A DNA stretch of 64,000 nucleotides. It comes from Pseudomonas triticifolii (lineage in GTDB: Bacteria; Pseudomonadota; Gammaproteobacteria; Pseudomonadales; Pseudomonadaceae). Location of the stretch: assembly GCF_014358015.1 (NCBI RefSeq), contig NZ_JACONV010000012.1:1-64000 (forward strand). The letters run 5' to 3'. The translations under genes and the position numbers were made by a program. Under the pieces are notes generated by a model. It saw nothing but the letters and a program-made list of their open reading frames with translations. It was not told the DNA's origin and did no database searches. The number at the start of each line of letters is the position of its first letter. Positions within the stretch are counted from its first letter, which is position 1. Shown here one piece after another: positions 1-10,201 of this stretch.

Positions 1-101
1 CGGCAAGCCGCCTCCTACCGTCCTTAGGTTGCAGCAAGAGTTGGGTATAACGCTGAGCGCGAGCAGTGTCGAGCCAGGCGTAACACCGATAGGGAAAGCG
101 A

Positions 102-1955
102 TCAGCTTTCACCGCACTGCTGTTCCCGCAAGCGCTTGTACAAGGTGTTGCGACTCACCCCGAGTCGCTTCGCCAGTTGCGAGATATTTCCTCCGGCGGC
201 CTGAAGCAGATCGTTCAGGTCATCAGTGGCTTGCAACGGCTCCTGCAGGTTTGATGGCATCTGCCGATCGCAACGTTCACTCATGCCCGCATCCAGAAAA
301 AAATCCTCCGGTAAATGCTCGGTGCCAATCGGCTGATCGTCAGCCAGCGCGAGCGCCACCTGAATCACGCTGTTGAGCTGGCGAATGTTGCCCGGCCACG
401 GGTGATGCTCGAACAGCTCAAGCACTTCCCGTGAAAACCCCGCGCGCTGGTGCGGGTCCCGATGCCGCTCCCAAATGCGCTGGACCAACGCGTGTTTGTC
501 GGTTCGCTCGCGCAGCGGCGGCAACTCGATGTTCAAACCGTTGATTCTGTAATACAGGTCCTGACGAAAATGCCCGGCCTGCACCTGGTCACGCAGCGTG
601 ACGTTGGTTGCCGATACCAGGCGGATGTCCACCGGATACAACTCGCCGCCGCCCAGCGGCTGGACGCAACGCTCCTGCAAGACCCTTAGCAGACGCGCTT
701 GTACGGACATCGGCATATCGCCAATTTCGTCCAGAAACAGCGTGCCCTTGTCGGCCTTGCGTATCAGCCCGATGCTGCCTTTCTGGCTTGCGCCGGTAAA
801 CGCACCTCTGGTGTAGCCGAACAGTTCGGCTTCAACCAGATCGGCTGGAATCGCTGCGCAGTTGACAGCGATCAATGGTTGACTCGCCCGCGAGCTGGCC
901 TGATGCAGCGCCTTGACGAACACTTCCTTGCCAACTCCGGTTTCTCCGTAGATCAGCAGCGGGATGTCCTTTTCCAGCAGACGCTGAGCCTGCAGCACGG
1001 CTTTCTCGACCCGAACATCGCCCAAACTGATGGCGTGCAGGTCGAGGTTGCGAGGGGCAGCCGGTGGTGGCGTGGTCGTCACTGCATGCAGTTGAAGCGG
1101 CTTGCGCCTGGGGCGTTTGATCAGGCATTGAAAGCGGTTGTTGCCGAACGCGTGCAAGGCGAACGGGCGGGCTTCGGTTTCGCTGAGCAATTGCAGAATC
1201 GGGCATTTGAACAGTGTCTCGATGCTCACACCCGAAAGCCTGACACCCAGCAGGTTGTCAGCACGGCGATTGGCGCAGAGGATCTGGCCACTTTCGTCGA
1301 AAATCAGCAGGCCAGCCCACTGGCTGTCCAGGTTATTGAGGCCGGTATTGAAGATCAGTTGAAAGTGGGTGTCGCGAAACTGGTCGAGGATCAGCCGGTT
1401 TTCCACCGACTGGCTCATCATTTTGACCATGCCCAGGGTGTGCGAGGGCGGCAGGAAGCTGTCGCTGGACACATCCAGGACCGCAATGATGCGCCGGTCA
1501 GCGTCGAAAATCGGGGAAGCGGAGCCGGTCATAAAACGGTTGGCTTTGAGAAAGTGCTCGTCAGGTTCGATATGGATGGCCTGTTCACAGGCCAGTGCCG
1601 TGCCGATGGCATTGGTGCCGGTACCTTGCTCGCTCCAACTGGCCCCGGCCAGAAAACCCTGATGCGACGAGTCGCCAAACCGCTGAGTGCCCCATGACTT
1701 GAGCAATTGGCCCTGGGGGTCGGCCAGCAGGATCAGGCAGTTGGAGTTGCTCAGAATGTTCTCGTAGACCGGCAGCACTTCCTGATGGGTGGTCTGCACC
1801 AGCGCGTTGTGGCGCTCCAGCAACTGTGAGACTTCTGAGCCGGGCAACTGGCCGAATGATGGGCGTGTCTGATGGCTGAGACCGAAGTCCCGGCAACGTG
1901 TCCATGAATCGCGAATGATGATGTCGTGAGCGAGCGAGGTGCTGGATTGAGCCAT
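102..1955 (-). CDS. AcoR-like sigma54-dependent activator (GAF/PAS, AAA+, Fis HTH)
   Basis: Enhancer-binding activator of 617 residues that opens sigma54 promoters by ATP hydrolysis. The N-terminal third looks like the GAF-type sensor of AcoR-family regulators, followed by a PAS-like stretch near residues 215-245. The central AAA+ domain has Walker A GETGVGKE and the sigma54-contact motif GAFTGA. The C-terminus ends in a Fis-type helix-turn-helix (SRNTLYKRL). It is divergent from the ABC operon that starts at 2251, and the gap carries a sigma54 promoter plus GTTCA repeats. It is therefore very likely the activator of that operon. The inducer is unknown; AcoR relatives respond to acetoin or small alcohols. 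The domain calls are firm; the target is inference from position. Confidence 0.9.
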   Translation of the reverse strand: MAQSSTSLAHDIIIRDSWTRCRDFGLSHQTRPSFGQLPGSEVSQLLERHNALVQTTHQEVLPVYENILSNSNCLILLADPQGQLLKSWGTQRFGDSSHQGFLAGASWSEQGTGTNAIGTALACEQAIHIEPDEHFLKANRFMTGSASPIFDADRRIIAVLDVSSDSFLPPSHTLGMVKMMSQSVENRLILDQFRDTHFQLIFNTGLNNLDSQWAGLLIFDESGQILCANRRADNLLGVRLSGVSIETLFKCPILQLLSETEARPFALHAFGNNRFQCLIKRPRRKPLQLHAVTTTPPPAAPRNLDLHAISLGDVRVEKAVLQAQRLLEKDIPLLIYGETGVGKEVFVKALHQASSRASQPLIAVNCAAIPADLVEAELFGYTRGAFTGASQKGSIGLIRKADKGTLFLDEIGDMPMSVQARLLRVLQERCVQPLGGGELYPVDIRLVSATNVTLRDQVQAGHFRQDLYYRINGLNIELPPLRERTDKHALVQRIWERHRDPHQRAGFSREVLELFEHHPWPGNIRQLNSVIQVALALADDQPIGTEHLPEDFFLDAGMSERCDRQMPSNLQEPLQATDDLNDLLQAAGGNISQLAKRLGVSRNTLYKRLREQQCGES

Positions 1956-2040
1956 GGCAAGGCCTGCAAGGATGACGTGTTGTTTTTATTTTCAGGTCTC
2001 GTCGCGTGTCCATCCTGGCGTGCAACGTCCCTCCAGTGTC

Positions 2041-2109
2041 GTTCAGATGTGTTCAAAGTCAACGTTCATTTTGTTCAGTTGTTCAGCGTTTACTGTTCAT
2101 TTTTGTTCA
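2041..2109. promoter_or_regulatory. Array of seven GTTCA direct repeats, probable activator binding region
   Basis: GTTCA occurs seven times in one orientation, starting at 2041, 2051, 2064, 2073, 2081, 2095 and 2105. The array lies about 75-145 bp upstream of the sigma54 promoter, the usual place for enhancer sites of AAA+ activators. Binding by the adjacent AcoR-like protein is inferred. The rest of the 295-bp intergenic region shows nothing else distinctive. Confidence 0.6.
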
Positions 2110-2183
2110 GCTGCGAATCCGCTTTCGGCCAGTTAATACGGGCGAACGCTCTGGAACGGGCCTTGGCGAGGATGTGACAGAAC

Positions 2184-2199
2184 TGGCACGAATGTCGCT
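2184..2199 (+). promoter_or_regulatory. sigma54 (-24/-12) promoter of the ABC operon
   Basis: The sequence TGGCACGAATGTCGCT matches the consensus TGGCACG-N4-TTGCW with one core mismatch. The GG and GC dinucleotides have correct spacing. It points into the transporter operon and would start transcription near 2210, about 40 bp before the first gene. Confidence 0.75.
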
Positions 2200-2250
2200 T
2201 TCTGCACTTGCATCACGCATTACCCTTAAAAAAACAACAAAGGGCACGCC

Positions 2251-3345
2251 ATGTCTCTCACGCTGGAGCACGTCAGTCGCGCAGTCGATGGCCAAATATG
2301 GATCGACGACGCATCCCTGAGCTTTGAGCCGGGGTCCTTCAACGTTCTGCTGGGGCGCACCCTGTCAGGCAAAACCAGTCTCATGCGCCTGATCGCCGGG
2401 CTGGACAAACCCGACAGCGGGCGAGTGCTGATGAATGGGGTCGATGTCACGCAGCGGCCGGTTCGTTTGCGCAATGTCTCTATGGTGTATCAGCAGTTCA
2501 TCAACTACCCGAGCATGACGGTATTCGAAAACATCGCCTCACCGCTGCGTCAGGCGGGCATGTCGAAAGACATGATCCACAGCCGCGTCAACGACACGGC
2601 GAAGATGCTGCGCATCGAGAAGTTTCTGCAACGCTACCCGCTTGAGCTGTCCGGCGGTCAGCAGCAACGCACTGCGATGGCCAGGGCACTGGTCAAGGAT
2701 GCGGAGCTGATTCTGTTCGACGAGCCGCTGGTCAACCTGGACTACAAGTTGCGCGAGGAGCTGCGTCAGGAAATGCGCGAGCTGTTCGCTGCTCGCCACA
2801 CCATCGCCATCTATGCCACCACTGAACCGAACGAGGCGCTGGCCCTGGGCGGTACGACCACCATCCTGCATGAAGGCCGGGTGGTGCAGAGCGGCAAGAC
2901 GCCTGAGGTCTACCACAAACCTGCGACCGTCCTGGCTGCCGAGCTGTTTTCGGAACCGCCGATCAACCTCATGGAGGGGCGTATCGACGGCAACGAGGTG
3001 AGCTTTGCCAATTTCGTGCACTTCCCGCTCAATGCCGATCTGCGATCCATCGGTGATGGCCAATACCGCTTGGGTGTACGGCCAAGCCATCTGAGCCTGG
3101 TGCCATCCAACGATGATGATCTGGAGCTGGCGGTGACGGTGGAACTGGCCGAGATCAGCGGCTCGGAAACCTTTCTGCATGTGCGCAACGAGTTGTTTTC
3201 GCTGGTGCTGCACTTGCCGGGCGTGCATGCCTACGACGTTGATGCGTCGATCCGGGTGTACATCCCGACCCACAAACTATTCGTGTTCGATCAGCAGGGC
3301 GGCCTTATCCAGGCGCCGGGCCTGCGTCTGTCGAGGGTTGCCTGA
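2251..3345 (+). CDS. ABC transporter ATPase (GlpS-like), H-loop histidine missing
   Basis: First ATPase of a polyol/sugar-type importer, 364 residues: an N-terminal nucleotide-binding domain and a C-terminal TOBE-like regulatory region. Walker A is GRTLSGKT, the signature is an intact LSGGQ at residues 133-137, and Walker B is LILFDEP. Where partner ATPases have THD, this protein reads TTEP (residues 190-193), so the switch histidine is replaced by Thr191. Its stop overlaps the start of the next gene (TGATG), so translation is probably coupled. It resembles GlpS of the rhizobial glycerol transporter; the substrate is inferred, not shown. Confidence 0.88.
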   Translation: MSLTLEHVSRAVDGQIWIDDASLSFEPGSFNVLLGRTLSGKTSLMRLIAGLDKPDSGRVLMNGVDVTQRPVRLRNVSMVYQQFINYPSMTVFENIASPLRQAGMSKDMIHSRVNDTAKMLRIEKFLQRYPLELSGGQQQRTAMARALVKDAELILFDEPLVNLDYKLREELRQEMRELFAARHTIAIYATTEPNEALALGGTTTILHEGRVVQSGKTPEVYHKPATVLAAELFSEPPINLMEGRIDGNEVSFANFVHFPLNADLRSIGDGQYRLGVRPSHLSLVPSNDDDLELAVTVELAEISGSETFLHVRNELFSLVLHLPGVHAYDVDASIRVYIPTHKLFVFDQQGGLIQAPGLRLSRVA

Positions 3346-4454
3346 TGGCTGAGATACGCTTGCAGAATCTGGCTCACAGCTACAGTGCCAACCCCGGACC
3401 GGACGATTACGCCATTCGTGAGATGAGCCATATCTGGGAGCAGGGCGGCGCTTATGCGTTGTTGGGGCCTTCGGGCTGCGGCAAGTCGACCCTGCTCAAT
3501 ATCATTTCCGGCCTGCTGAGTCCTTCCCAGGGACAGGTCCTGTTTGATTCCAAAGTGGTCAACGACCTGCCACCCGAGCGTCGCAACATCGCCCAGGTTT
3601 TTCAGTTTCCGGTGATCTACGACACCATGACGGTGTTCGATAACCTGGCATTTCCTCTGCGCAACCAGGGCATGGACGAGGCGCGCATTCTCACCAAGGT
3701 CCATGAAATTGCCGATGTACTGGACCTGCAACTGCTGCTGAAAAAGAAGGCCCGCAACCTGACGGCCGATGAAAAGCAGAAGGTGTCCATGGGTCGCGGC
3801 CTGGTGCGTGATGATGTTTCGGCGATTCTGTTCGACGAGCCGCTGACGGTTATCGACCCGCACCTGAAGTGGAAACTGCGTCGCAAGCTCAAGCAGATTC
3901 ACGAGCAGTTCAATATCACCATGGTCTACGTCACTCACGATCAGCTTGAGGCGTCGACCTTTGCCGACAAGATCGCAGTGATGTATGGCGGTCAGATCGT
4001 GCAGTTCGGCACGCCTCGCGAGCTGTTCGAAAAGCCACGTCATACCTTTGTCGGCTACTTCATCGGCAGCCCTGGCATGAACCTCATTGAGGTGAAGCCG
4101 CAAGGCGATGGCGTCGGTTTCGGTGACGTTCATGTGCCGTTGTCCAGCCTGTTGCAGCAACTGATCGCGCGGACCTCGTTCAGCAGCCTGAAGATCGGTA
4201 TTCGTCCCGAGTTCGTCCATGTCTGGGATGGGCCCTACGAAGAGGCGATGTGTGCTGATGTGGTGTACGTCGAAGACCTGGGCACCTACAAGATCCTGAC
4301 GCTGTCACTGGCCGGGCAGAAGCTGAAGGTGCGCATGCCCGAAGACAAACCGGTGCCCCAGGGCCAGGCGTGGATCAGTTTTCCTGCGCAGTGGCTGATG
4401 GTCTACGCCGATGACTTCCTGCTTGAGCCCACCCCTGAGCGAGACATGCCATGA
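3345..4454 (+). CDS. ABC transporter ATPase (GlpT-like), degenerate signature motif
   Basis: Second ATPase of the importer, 369 residues with a C-terminal TOBE-like region. Walker A (GPSGCGKST), Walker B (ILFDEP) and the H-loop (VTHD, His198) are intact. The ABC signature, normally LSGGQ, reads LTADE at residues 139-143. The neighbour has the opposite pattern (good signature, no H-loop His). A heterodimer would therefore have one canonical and one crippled ATP site. The ATG overlaps the preceding stop, and the following permease gene overlaps by 4 bp. Resembles rhizobial GlpT. Confidence 0.88.
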   Translation: MAEIRLQNLAHSYSANPGPDDYAIREMSHIWEQGGAYALLGPSGCGKSTLLNIISGLLSPSQGQVLFDSKVVNDLPPERRNIAQVFQFPVIYDTMTVFDNLAFPLRNQGMDEARILTKVHEIADVLDLQLLLKKKARNLTADEKQKVSMGRGLVRDDVSAILFDEPLTVIDPHLKWKLRRKLKQIHEQFNITMVYVTHDQLEASTFADKIAVMYGGQIVQFGTPRELFEKPRHTFVGYFIGSPGMNLIEVKPQGDGVGFGDVHVPLSSLLQQLIARTSFSSLKIGIRPEFVHVWDGPYEEAMCADVVYVEDLGTYKILTLSLAGQKLKVRMPEDKPVPQGQAWISFPAQWLMVYADDFLLEPTPERDMP

Positions 4455-5314
4455 ACAAGGTCCAGAACAACAAGGCCTGGTGGCTGGTGCTGCCGGTGTT
4501 CCTGCTGGTGGCGTTCAGCGCCATCGTGCCGATGATGACCGTGGTCAACTATTCGGTGCAGGATATCTTCGACCAGTCCAGCCGCTACTTCGTGGGTGCC
4601 GACTGGTTCAGGCAGGTCCTGCAGGATCCGCGTCTGCATGACTCGCTGTTGCGCCAGTTCATTTACTCGGCGTGTGTGCTGTTGATCGAGATTCCGCTGG
4701 GCATCGCTGTGGCGCTCTGCATGCCGACCAAAGGTCGCTGGTCGACGGTCTGCCTGATCCTGATGACCATTCCGTTGCTGATTCCCTGGAACGTGGTAGG
4801 CACCATTTGGCAGATCTTCGGCCGTGGCGATATCGGCCTGCTGGGCTGGAGCCTCAACGCCATGGGCATCAGTTACAACTATGCCGGCAATACCATGGAC
4901 GCCTGGGTCACGGTGCTGGTGATGGATGTGTGGCACTGGACATCGCTGGTGGCGCTGTTGAGCTACTCGGGGTTGCGTGCCATTCCGGATGTGTACTACC
5001 AGGCGGCGCGTATCGACCGTGCCTCTGGCTGGGCAATCTTCCGCCATATCCAGTTGCCGAAAATGAAGAGTGTGCTGCTGATCGCGGTGATGCTGCGCTT
5101 CATGGACAGCTTCATGATTTACACCGAGCCCTTCGTGCTCACGGGCGGCGGGCCGGGCAACGCGACCACATTCCTGAGCCAGACCCTGACGCAAATGGCG
5201 ATCGGTCAGTTCGACCTGGGGCCGGCGGCAGCATTCTCGCTGGTGTATTTCCTGATCATCCTGCTTGTGTCCTGGCTGTTCTATACCGCCATGACCCATA
5301 GCGACAAGAACTGA
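4451..5314 (+). CDS. ABC sugar/polyol transporter permease 1 (GlpP-like)
   Basis: Inner-membrane permease of 287 residues with about six hydrophobic segments (the first near residues 9-30). The EAA-type coupling loop reads YYQAARIDRASGWAIFRHIQ, as in MalF/UgpA-class permeases, and contacts the ATPases. The start overlaps the ATPase stop by 4 bp (ATGA). Its partner permease follows after 9 bp. Family assignment is secure; the substrate is inferred from operon likeness to glpSTPQUV. Confidence 0.9.
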   Translation: MNKVQNNKAWWLVLPVFLLVAFSAIVPMMTVVNYSVQDIFDQSSRYFVGADWFRQVLQDPRLHDSLLRQFIYSACVLLIEIPLGIAVALCMPTKGRWSTVCLILMTIPLLIPWNVVGTIWQIFGRGDIGLLGWSLNAMGISYNYAGNTMDAWVTVLVMDVWHWTSLVALLSYSGLRAIPDVYYQAARIDRASGWAIFRHIQLPKMKSVLLIAVMLRFMDSFMIYTEPFVLTGGGPGNATTFLSQTLTQMAIGQFDLGPAAAFSLVYFLIILLVSWLFYTAMTHSDKN

Positions 5315-5323
5315 GGAACGGCC

Positions 5324-6124
5324 ATGAACGCACGCAAGATGGTGCCGTTGTTGCTGTACATCCTGTTTCTGCTGGTGCCGATCTACTGGCTGTTGAACAT
5401 GTCGTTCAAGAGCAATACCGAGATTCTCGGCGGTCTGACGCTCTGGCCACATGATTTCACCCTGGCCAACTACAAGGTGATCTTTACCGATCCGAGCTGG
5501 TACAGCGGCTACATCAACTCGCTGTATTACGTCTGCCTGAACATGGTGATTTCCCTGGCCGTGGCCTTGCCGGCAGCCTACGCGTTCTCGCGCTACCGGT
5601 TTCTGGGGGACAAGCATCTGTTCTTCTGGCTGCTCACCAACCGCATGGCGCCGCCCGCCGTGTTCCTGCTGCCATTTTTCCAGCTGTACTCGTCGATCGG
5701 TCTGTTTGACACCCACATTGCTGTGGCGCTGGCGCACTGCCTGTTCAACGTGCCACTCGCAGTGTGGATTCTGGAAGGCTTCATGTCAGGCGTTCCGAAG
5801 GAAATCGACGAAACGGCCTACATTGATGGCTACAGTTTTCCGCGTTTCTTTGTGAAGATCTTCATCCCGTTGATCGGCTCGGGCATCGGGGTGACTGCGT
5901 TTTTCTGCTTCATGTTTTCCTGGGTCGAGCTGTTGCTGGCACGTACCCTGACCTCTGTTAATGCCAAGCCTATCGCGGCAGTCATGACGCGAACGGTGTC
6001 GGCATCGGGTATTGATTGGGGGGTACTGGCGGCGGCGGGAGTTCTGACTATTCTGCCTGGCATGCTGGTGATCTGGTTCGTTCGCAATCACGTGGTCAAG
6101 GGCTTTGCCCTTGGCCGTGTCTGA
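5324..6124 (+). CDS. ABC sugar/polyol transporter permease 2 (GlpQ-like)
   Basis: Second permease subunit, 266 residues, MalG/UgpE class. It has an N-terminal membrane helix (about residues 6-26) and a coupling loop with the EIDETAYIDGYS pattern typical of this class. A GGA-rich ribosome site (GAGGAAC) lies 3-10 bp before the ATG. It forms the membrane channel with the preceding permease. The next gene begins 11 bp after its stop. Confidence 0.9.
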   Translation: MNARKMVPLLLYILFLLVPIYWLLNMSFKSNTEILGGLTLWPHDFTLANYKVIFTDPSWYSGYINSLYYVCLNMVISLAVALPAAYAFSRYRFLGDKHLFFWLLTNRMAPPAVFLLPFFQLYSSIGLFDTHIAVALAHCLFNVPLAVWILEGFMSGVPKEIDETAYIDGYSFPRFFVKIFIPLIGSGIGVTAFFCFMFSWVELLLARTLTSVNAKPIAAVMTRTVSASGIDWGVLAAAGVLTILPGMLVIWFVRNHVVKGFALGRV

Positions 6125-6135
6125 GGAGTCGGGAT

Positions 6136-6408
6136 ATGGATTGGATGGCCTGGACCCCGTTGACGGCGTCCTTCTTCGGTGGCATCGCACTGCTGCTGGC
6201 CGGCATGACAGTCTGGGAACTGCGTTCCCCTGGCGTCGAACAGCGCGGCTTTCTGCCGATCGCTACCAGCCGTGGTGATCGTCTGTTCATCGGGCTGCTG
6301 GGAAGTGCATACCTGCATCTGCTGGTCATCGGCTTGACGGACTGGAGTGTCTGGATCGCCTCGCTGATATCGCTGGTGTGGTTGTTGGTCGTGATGCGTT
6401 GGGGTTAG
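6136..6408 (+). CDS. DUF2160-type small membrane protein of the ABC operon (GlpU-like)
   Basis: A 90-residue protein with three hydrophobic stretches (about residues 9-26, 50-66 and 69-87). The ATG at 6136 follows a GAGGAG ribosome site; longer upstream reading in this frame runs through the preceding permease gene and is rejected. Small proteins of this type (DUF2160) sit between permease and binding-protein genes in glycerol-type ABC operons (glpU in rhizobia). Its role is not known; an accessory membrane subunit is a reasonable guess from its fixed position. Confidence 0.8.
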   Translation: MDWMAWTPLTASFFGGIALLLAGMTVWELRSPGVEQRGFLPIATSRGDRLFIGLLGSAYLHLLVIGLTDWSVWIASLISLVWLLVVMRWG

Positions 6409-6494
6409 CGGTCGGTTGGGTGCAAATACCCGAGCGATCCGGCTGGCGGTATTCGAAAAGCGGGACTACATAAGAAGCAACTCTGGAGGTGTCT

Positions 6495-8267
<1,773 letters not shown>

Positions 8268-8282
8268 GCCTGAGTGACATGC

Positions 8283-8310
8283 AAAAACGGCACCCTCGGG
8301 TGCCGTTTTT
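8283..8310. terminator. Bidirectional rho-independent terminator
   Basis: A 13-bp perfect stem (AAAAACGGCACCC and its complement) with A and T runs on either side. It sits between the convergent binding-protein gene and folD and can serve both. Confidence 0.85.
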
Positions 8311-8328
8311 GTTGATTGCCGACAGGCC

Positions 8329-9186
8329 TTACTCGCCGTGCAGCGTCTCTGCTGCGTACAAGGTGTTCTCCAGCAGGCAGGCGCGAGTCATGGGGCCGAC
8401 GCCGCCAGGTACCGGGGTGATCCAGCCTGCGCGGGGCAGGGCGGTGTCATAGACAACGTCACCCACCAGCTTGCCATCGTCCTGACGGTTAATGCCGACA
8501 TCGATCACGATGGCGCCGGGCTTGATCCACTCGCCTTTCACCAGGCCGGGCTTGCCAGCGGCAACCACCACCAGATCGGCGCGGCCCACGTGGCCTGCCA
8601 GATCCTTGGTGAAACGATGGGTGACAGTCACCGTGCAGCCGGCCAGCAGCAGTTCCATGGCCATCGGACGACCGACGATATTGGACGCACCCACGACCAC
8701 CGCATCCATTCCATACAGGTCCACACCGGTGCTTTCCAGCAGGGTCATGATCCCTTTTGGCGTGCAGGGACGCAGCAGCGGGATGCGTTGGGCAAGGCGG
8801 CCTACGTTATAGGGGTGGAAACCGTCCACGTCCTTGTCGGGGCGTATGCGCTCCAGCAACAGCGAAGCGTCGAGATGATCCGGCAAAGGCAATTGCAGAA
8901 GAATGCCGTCGACTGCGGCATCTTCATTAAGGCGGTCGATCAGTTCGGTCAATGCAGCCTGAGTGGTGTCCGCAGGCAGGTCGTAGGCCCGGGAGATAAA
9001 GCCGACTTCCTCGCAGTCCTTGCGCTTGTGAGAAACATACACCTGGGAGGCGGGGTCGCTGCCCACCAGAATCACCGCGAGGCCCGGCGTGCGCAGGCCT
9101 TGCTGGCTACGTTCGGCGACACGTTTGGCGATCTGCTGGCGCAGGCTGGCGGCGATCGCTTTGCCGTCGATTAGTTTTGCAGTCAT
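8329..9186 (-). CDS. folD: Bifunctional methylenetetrahydrofolate dehydrogenase / cyclohydrolase
   Basis: FolD interconverts 5,10-methylene-, methenyl- and 10-formyl-tetrahydrofolate in the cytosol, feeding purine and formyl-Met synthesis. The 285-residue length is usual. The family blocks are present: YVSHKRKDCEEVGF with the active-site Lys near residue 54, QLPLPDHLD near 100, and PCTPKGIMTLLE near 140. The NADP-binding GASNIVGRPMA lies near residue 168, and PVPGGVGPMT near the C-terminus. Divergent from the tRNA operon, as in other pseudomonads. Confidence 0.97.
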   Translation of the reverse strand: MTAKLIDGKAIAASLRQQIAKRVAERSQQGLRTPGLAVILVGSDPASQVYVSHKRKDCEEVGFISRAYDLPADTTQAALTELIDRLNEDAAVDGILLQLPLPDHLDASLLLERIRPDKDVDGFHPYNVGRLAQRIPLLRPCTPKGIMTLLESTGVDLYGMDAVVVGASNIVGRPMAMELLLAGCTVTVTHRFTKDLAGHVGRADLVVVAAGKPGLVKGEWIKPGAIVIDVGINRQDDGKLVGDVVYDTALPRAGWITPVPGGVGPMTRACLLENTLYAAETLHGE

Positions 9187-9317
9187 GACGCGTGATTAAC
9201 CATCGAGAGGAAATAAAATGAGCGCGCATTCTCGCATGACATGACGCGAGGGCAAAGGCGCTTGCTCAGCATATTCCGCTAACTCCTTTATCTAACTGAA
9301 TTTTTTTCAAAAAAGAG

Positions 9318-9346
9318 TTGACGACCTCAGGGGCCGTCTATAAGAT
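9318..9346 (+). promoter_or_regulatory. Probable sigma70 promoter of the tRNA-Arg-His-Leu operon
   Basis: TTGACG at 9318 is followed by TATAAG at 9339 (spacer 15) or the overlapping TAAGAT at 9341 (spacer 17). An AT-rich T/A run just upstream (9290-9314) resembles an UP element. This implies a leader of about 130 nt before tRNA-Arg. The 9187-9481 gap otherwise shows no gene. Confidence 0.55.
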
Positions 9347-9481
9347 TCGTCGCACTTGCCGGGCAGAGCCCAGCACTGGTTAAGCTAGCACTGGTTGATT
9401 AGGTCAGGCAGAGTTGCAAATCGGCTCGGTGTGATTGAAAGCCTTTTAATTTGTGATCGTCAAAGAATACAGATTATATAA

Positions 9482-9558
9482 GTGCCCGTAGCTCAGCTGG
9501 ATAGAGCATCCGCCTTCTAAGCGGATGGTCGCAGGTTCGAGTCCTGCCGGGTGCGCCA
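9482..9558 (+). tRNA. tRNA-Arg(TCT)
   Basis: 77 nt cloverleaf including an encoded CCA. The anticodon loop is CTTCTAA (anticodon TCT), the T loop TTCGAGT. The acceptor has G-U pairs near its end (GTGCCCG against CGGGTGC). Confidence 0.95.
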
Positions 9559-9611
9559 TTCAAGGCAGCTTTGGCACAGCAAGTAAAGTTGTACTGGTCA
9601 CATGCAATATG

Positions 9612-9687
9612 GTGGGCGTAGCTCAGTTGGTAGAGCACAGGATTGTGACTCCTGTTGTCGAGGGTTCGATCCCCTTCGTCCACCCCA
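9612..9687 (+). tRNA. tRNA-His(GTG)
   Basis: 76 nt cloverleaf with encoded CCA, anticodon loop ATTGTGA (anticodon GTG) and T loop TTCGATC. The first base is the extra 5' G typical of tRNA-His, facing the C before CCA. Confidence 0.95.
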
Positions 9688-9694
9688 TATTAAG

Positions 9695-9725
9695 AAAGGC
9701 GCCAGATTCATAGTCTGGCGCCTTT
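9695..9725 (+). terminator. Hairpin between tRNA-His and tRNA-Leu
   Basis: A perfect 12-bp inverted repeat (AAAGGCGCCAGA, 7-nt loop, TCTGGCGCCTTT) followed by a short T-rich stretch. It may act as a weak terminator or as a processing signal inside the tRNA transcript. Confidence 0.5.
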
Positions 9726-9743
9726 GCTTTAAGAGCTTGAAGC

Positions 9744-9828
9744 GCGGATGTGGTGGAATTGGTAGACACACTGGATTTAGGTTCCAGCGCCGAAAGGTGT
9801 GAGAGTTCGAGTCTCTCCGTCCGCACCA
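9744..9828 (+). tRNA. tRNA-Leu(TAG)
   Basis: 85 nt class II tRNA with a long variable arm (GCGCCGAAAGGTGT region), anticodon TAG in ATTTAGG, T loop TTCGAGT and encoded CCA. Confidence 0.95.
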
Positions 9829-9869
9829 AGATACAAATAGCCTGAGTGATTACACTTTTGGCTATAAGG

Positions 9870-9896
9870 AAAAAGCCGCCTCGTGCGGCTTTTTTT
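9870..9896 (+). terminator. Terminator of the tRNA operon
   Basis: A-rich lead, GCCGC / GCGGC stem with a CTCGT loop, then a run of T residues. It ends the Arg-His-Leu tRNA transcript. Confidence 0.85.
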
Positions 9897-10201
9897 GTTT
9901 CAACGTATTGGTTTTACCGCTTCGCTGGTCCGAAGGCTGCTGCCGTCGGTCGAGTGGGGTGTGCTACGTGGAAGGAGTCGGCAGTGGTCGGGTATGGATG
10001 CTTCCTTATATAGAGGCCGTGCCAGACGCATCGCTGGCGGCGCGAGGCGCTTGTTGTCCGCGTTCGGCAGGGGTCCGGTTCCTTCCTCTTAATCTGCCCT
10101 TTTTCAGTAGGGTGACTTCTTGAGTTTGACCCACTAGAATGCATGCCCTTGATTCTGGGGTCGGAAACGGCCGGCTAACGTCTGTGCAACGAGGAATATC
10201 C
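9897..10201. other. Intergenic region before tig, with possible promoter at 10112-10140
   Basis: No gene recognised. GTGACT at 10112 and TAGAAT at 10135, 17 bp apart, could be the tig promoter. A GAGGAAT ribosome site precedes tig. The reading frame open from 10139 is only an upstream extension of tig. Confidence 0.4.

Noticed and set aside
4403..5737. 444-codon minus-strand open frame across the permease genes
   Set aside because: Low-complexity His/Gln/Arg-rich translation antisense to two clear permeases; a GC-skew shadow.
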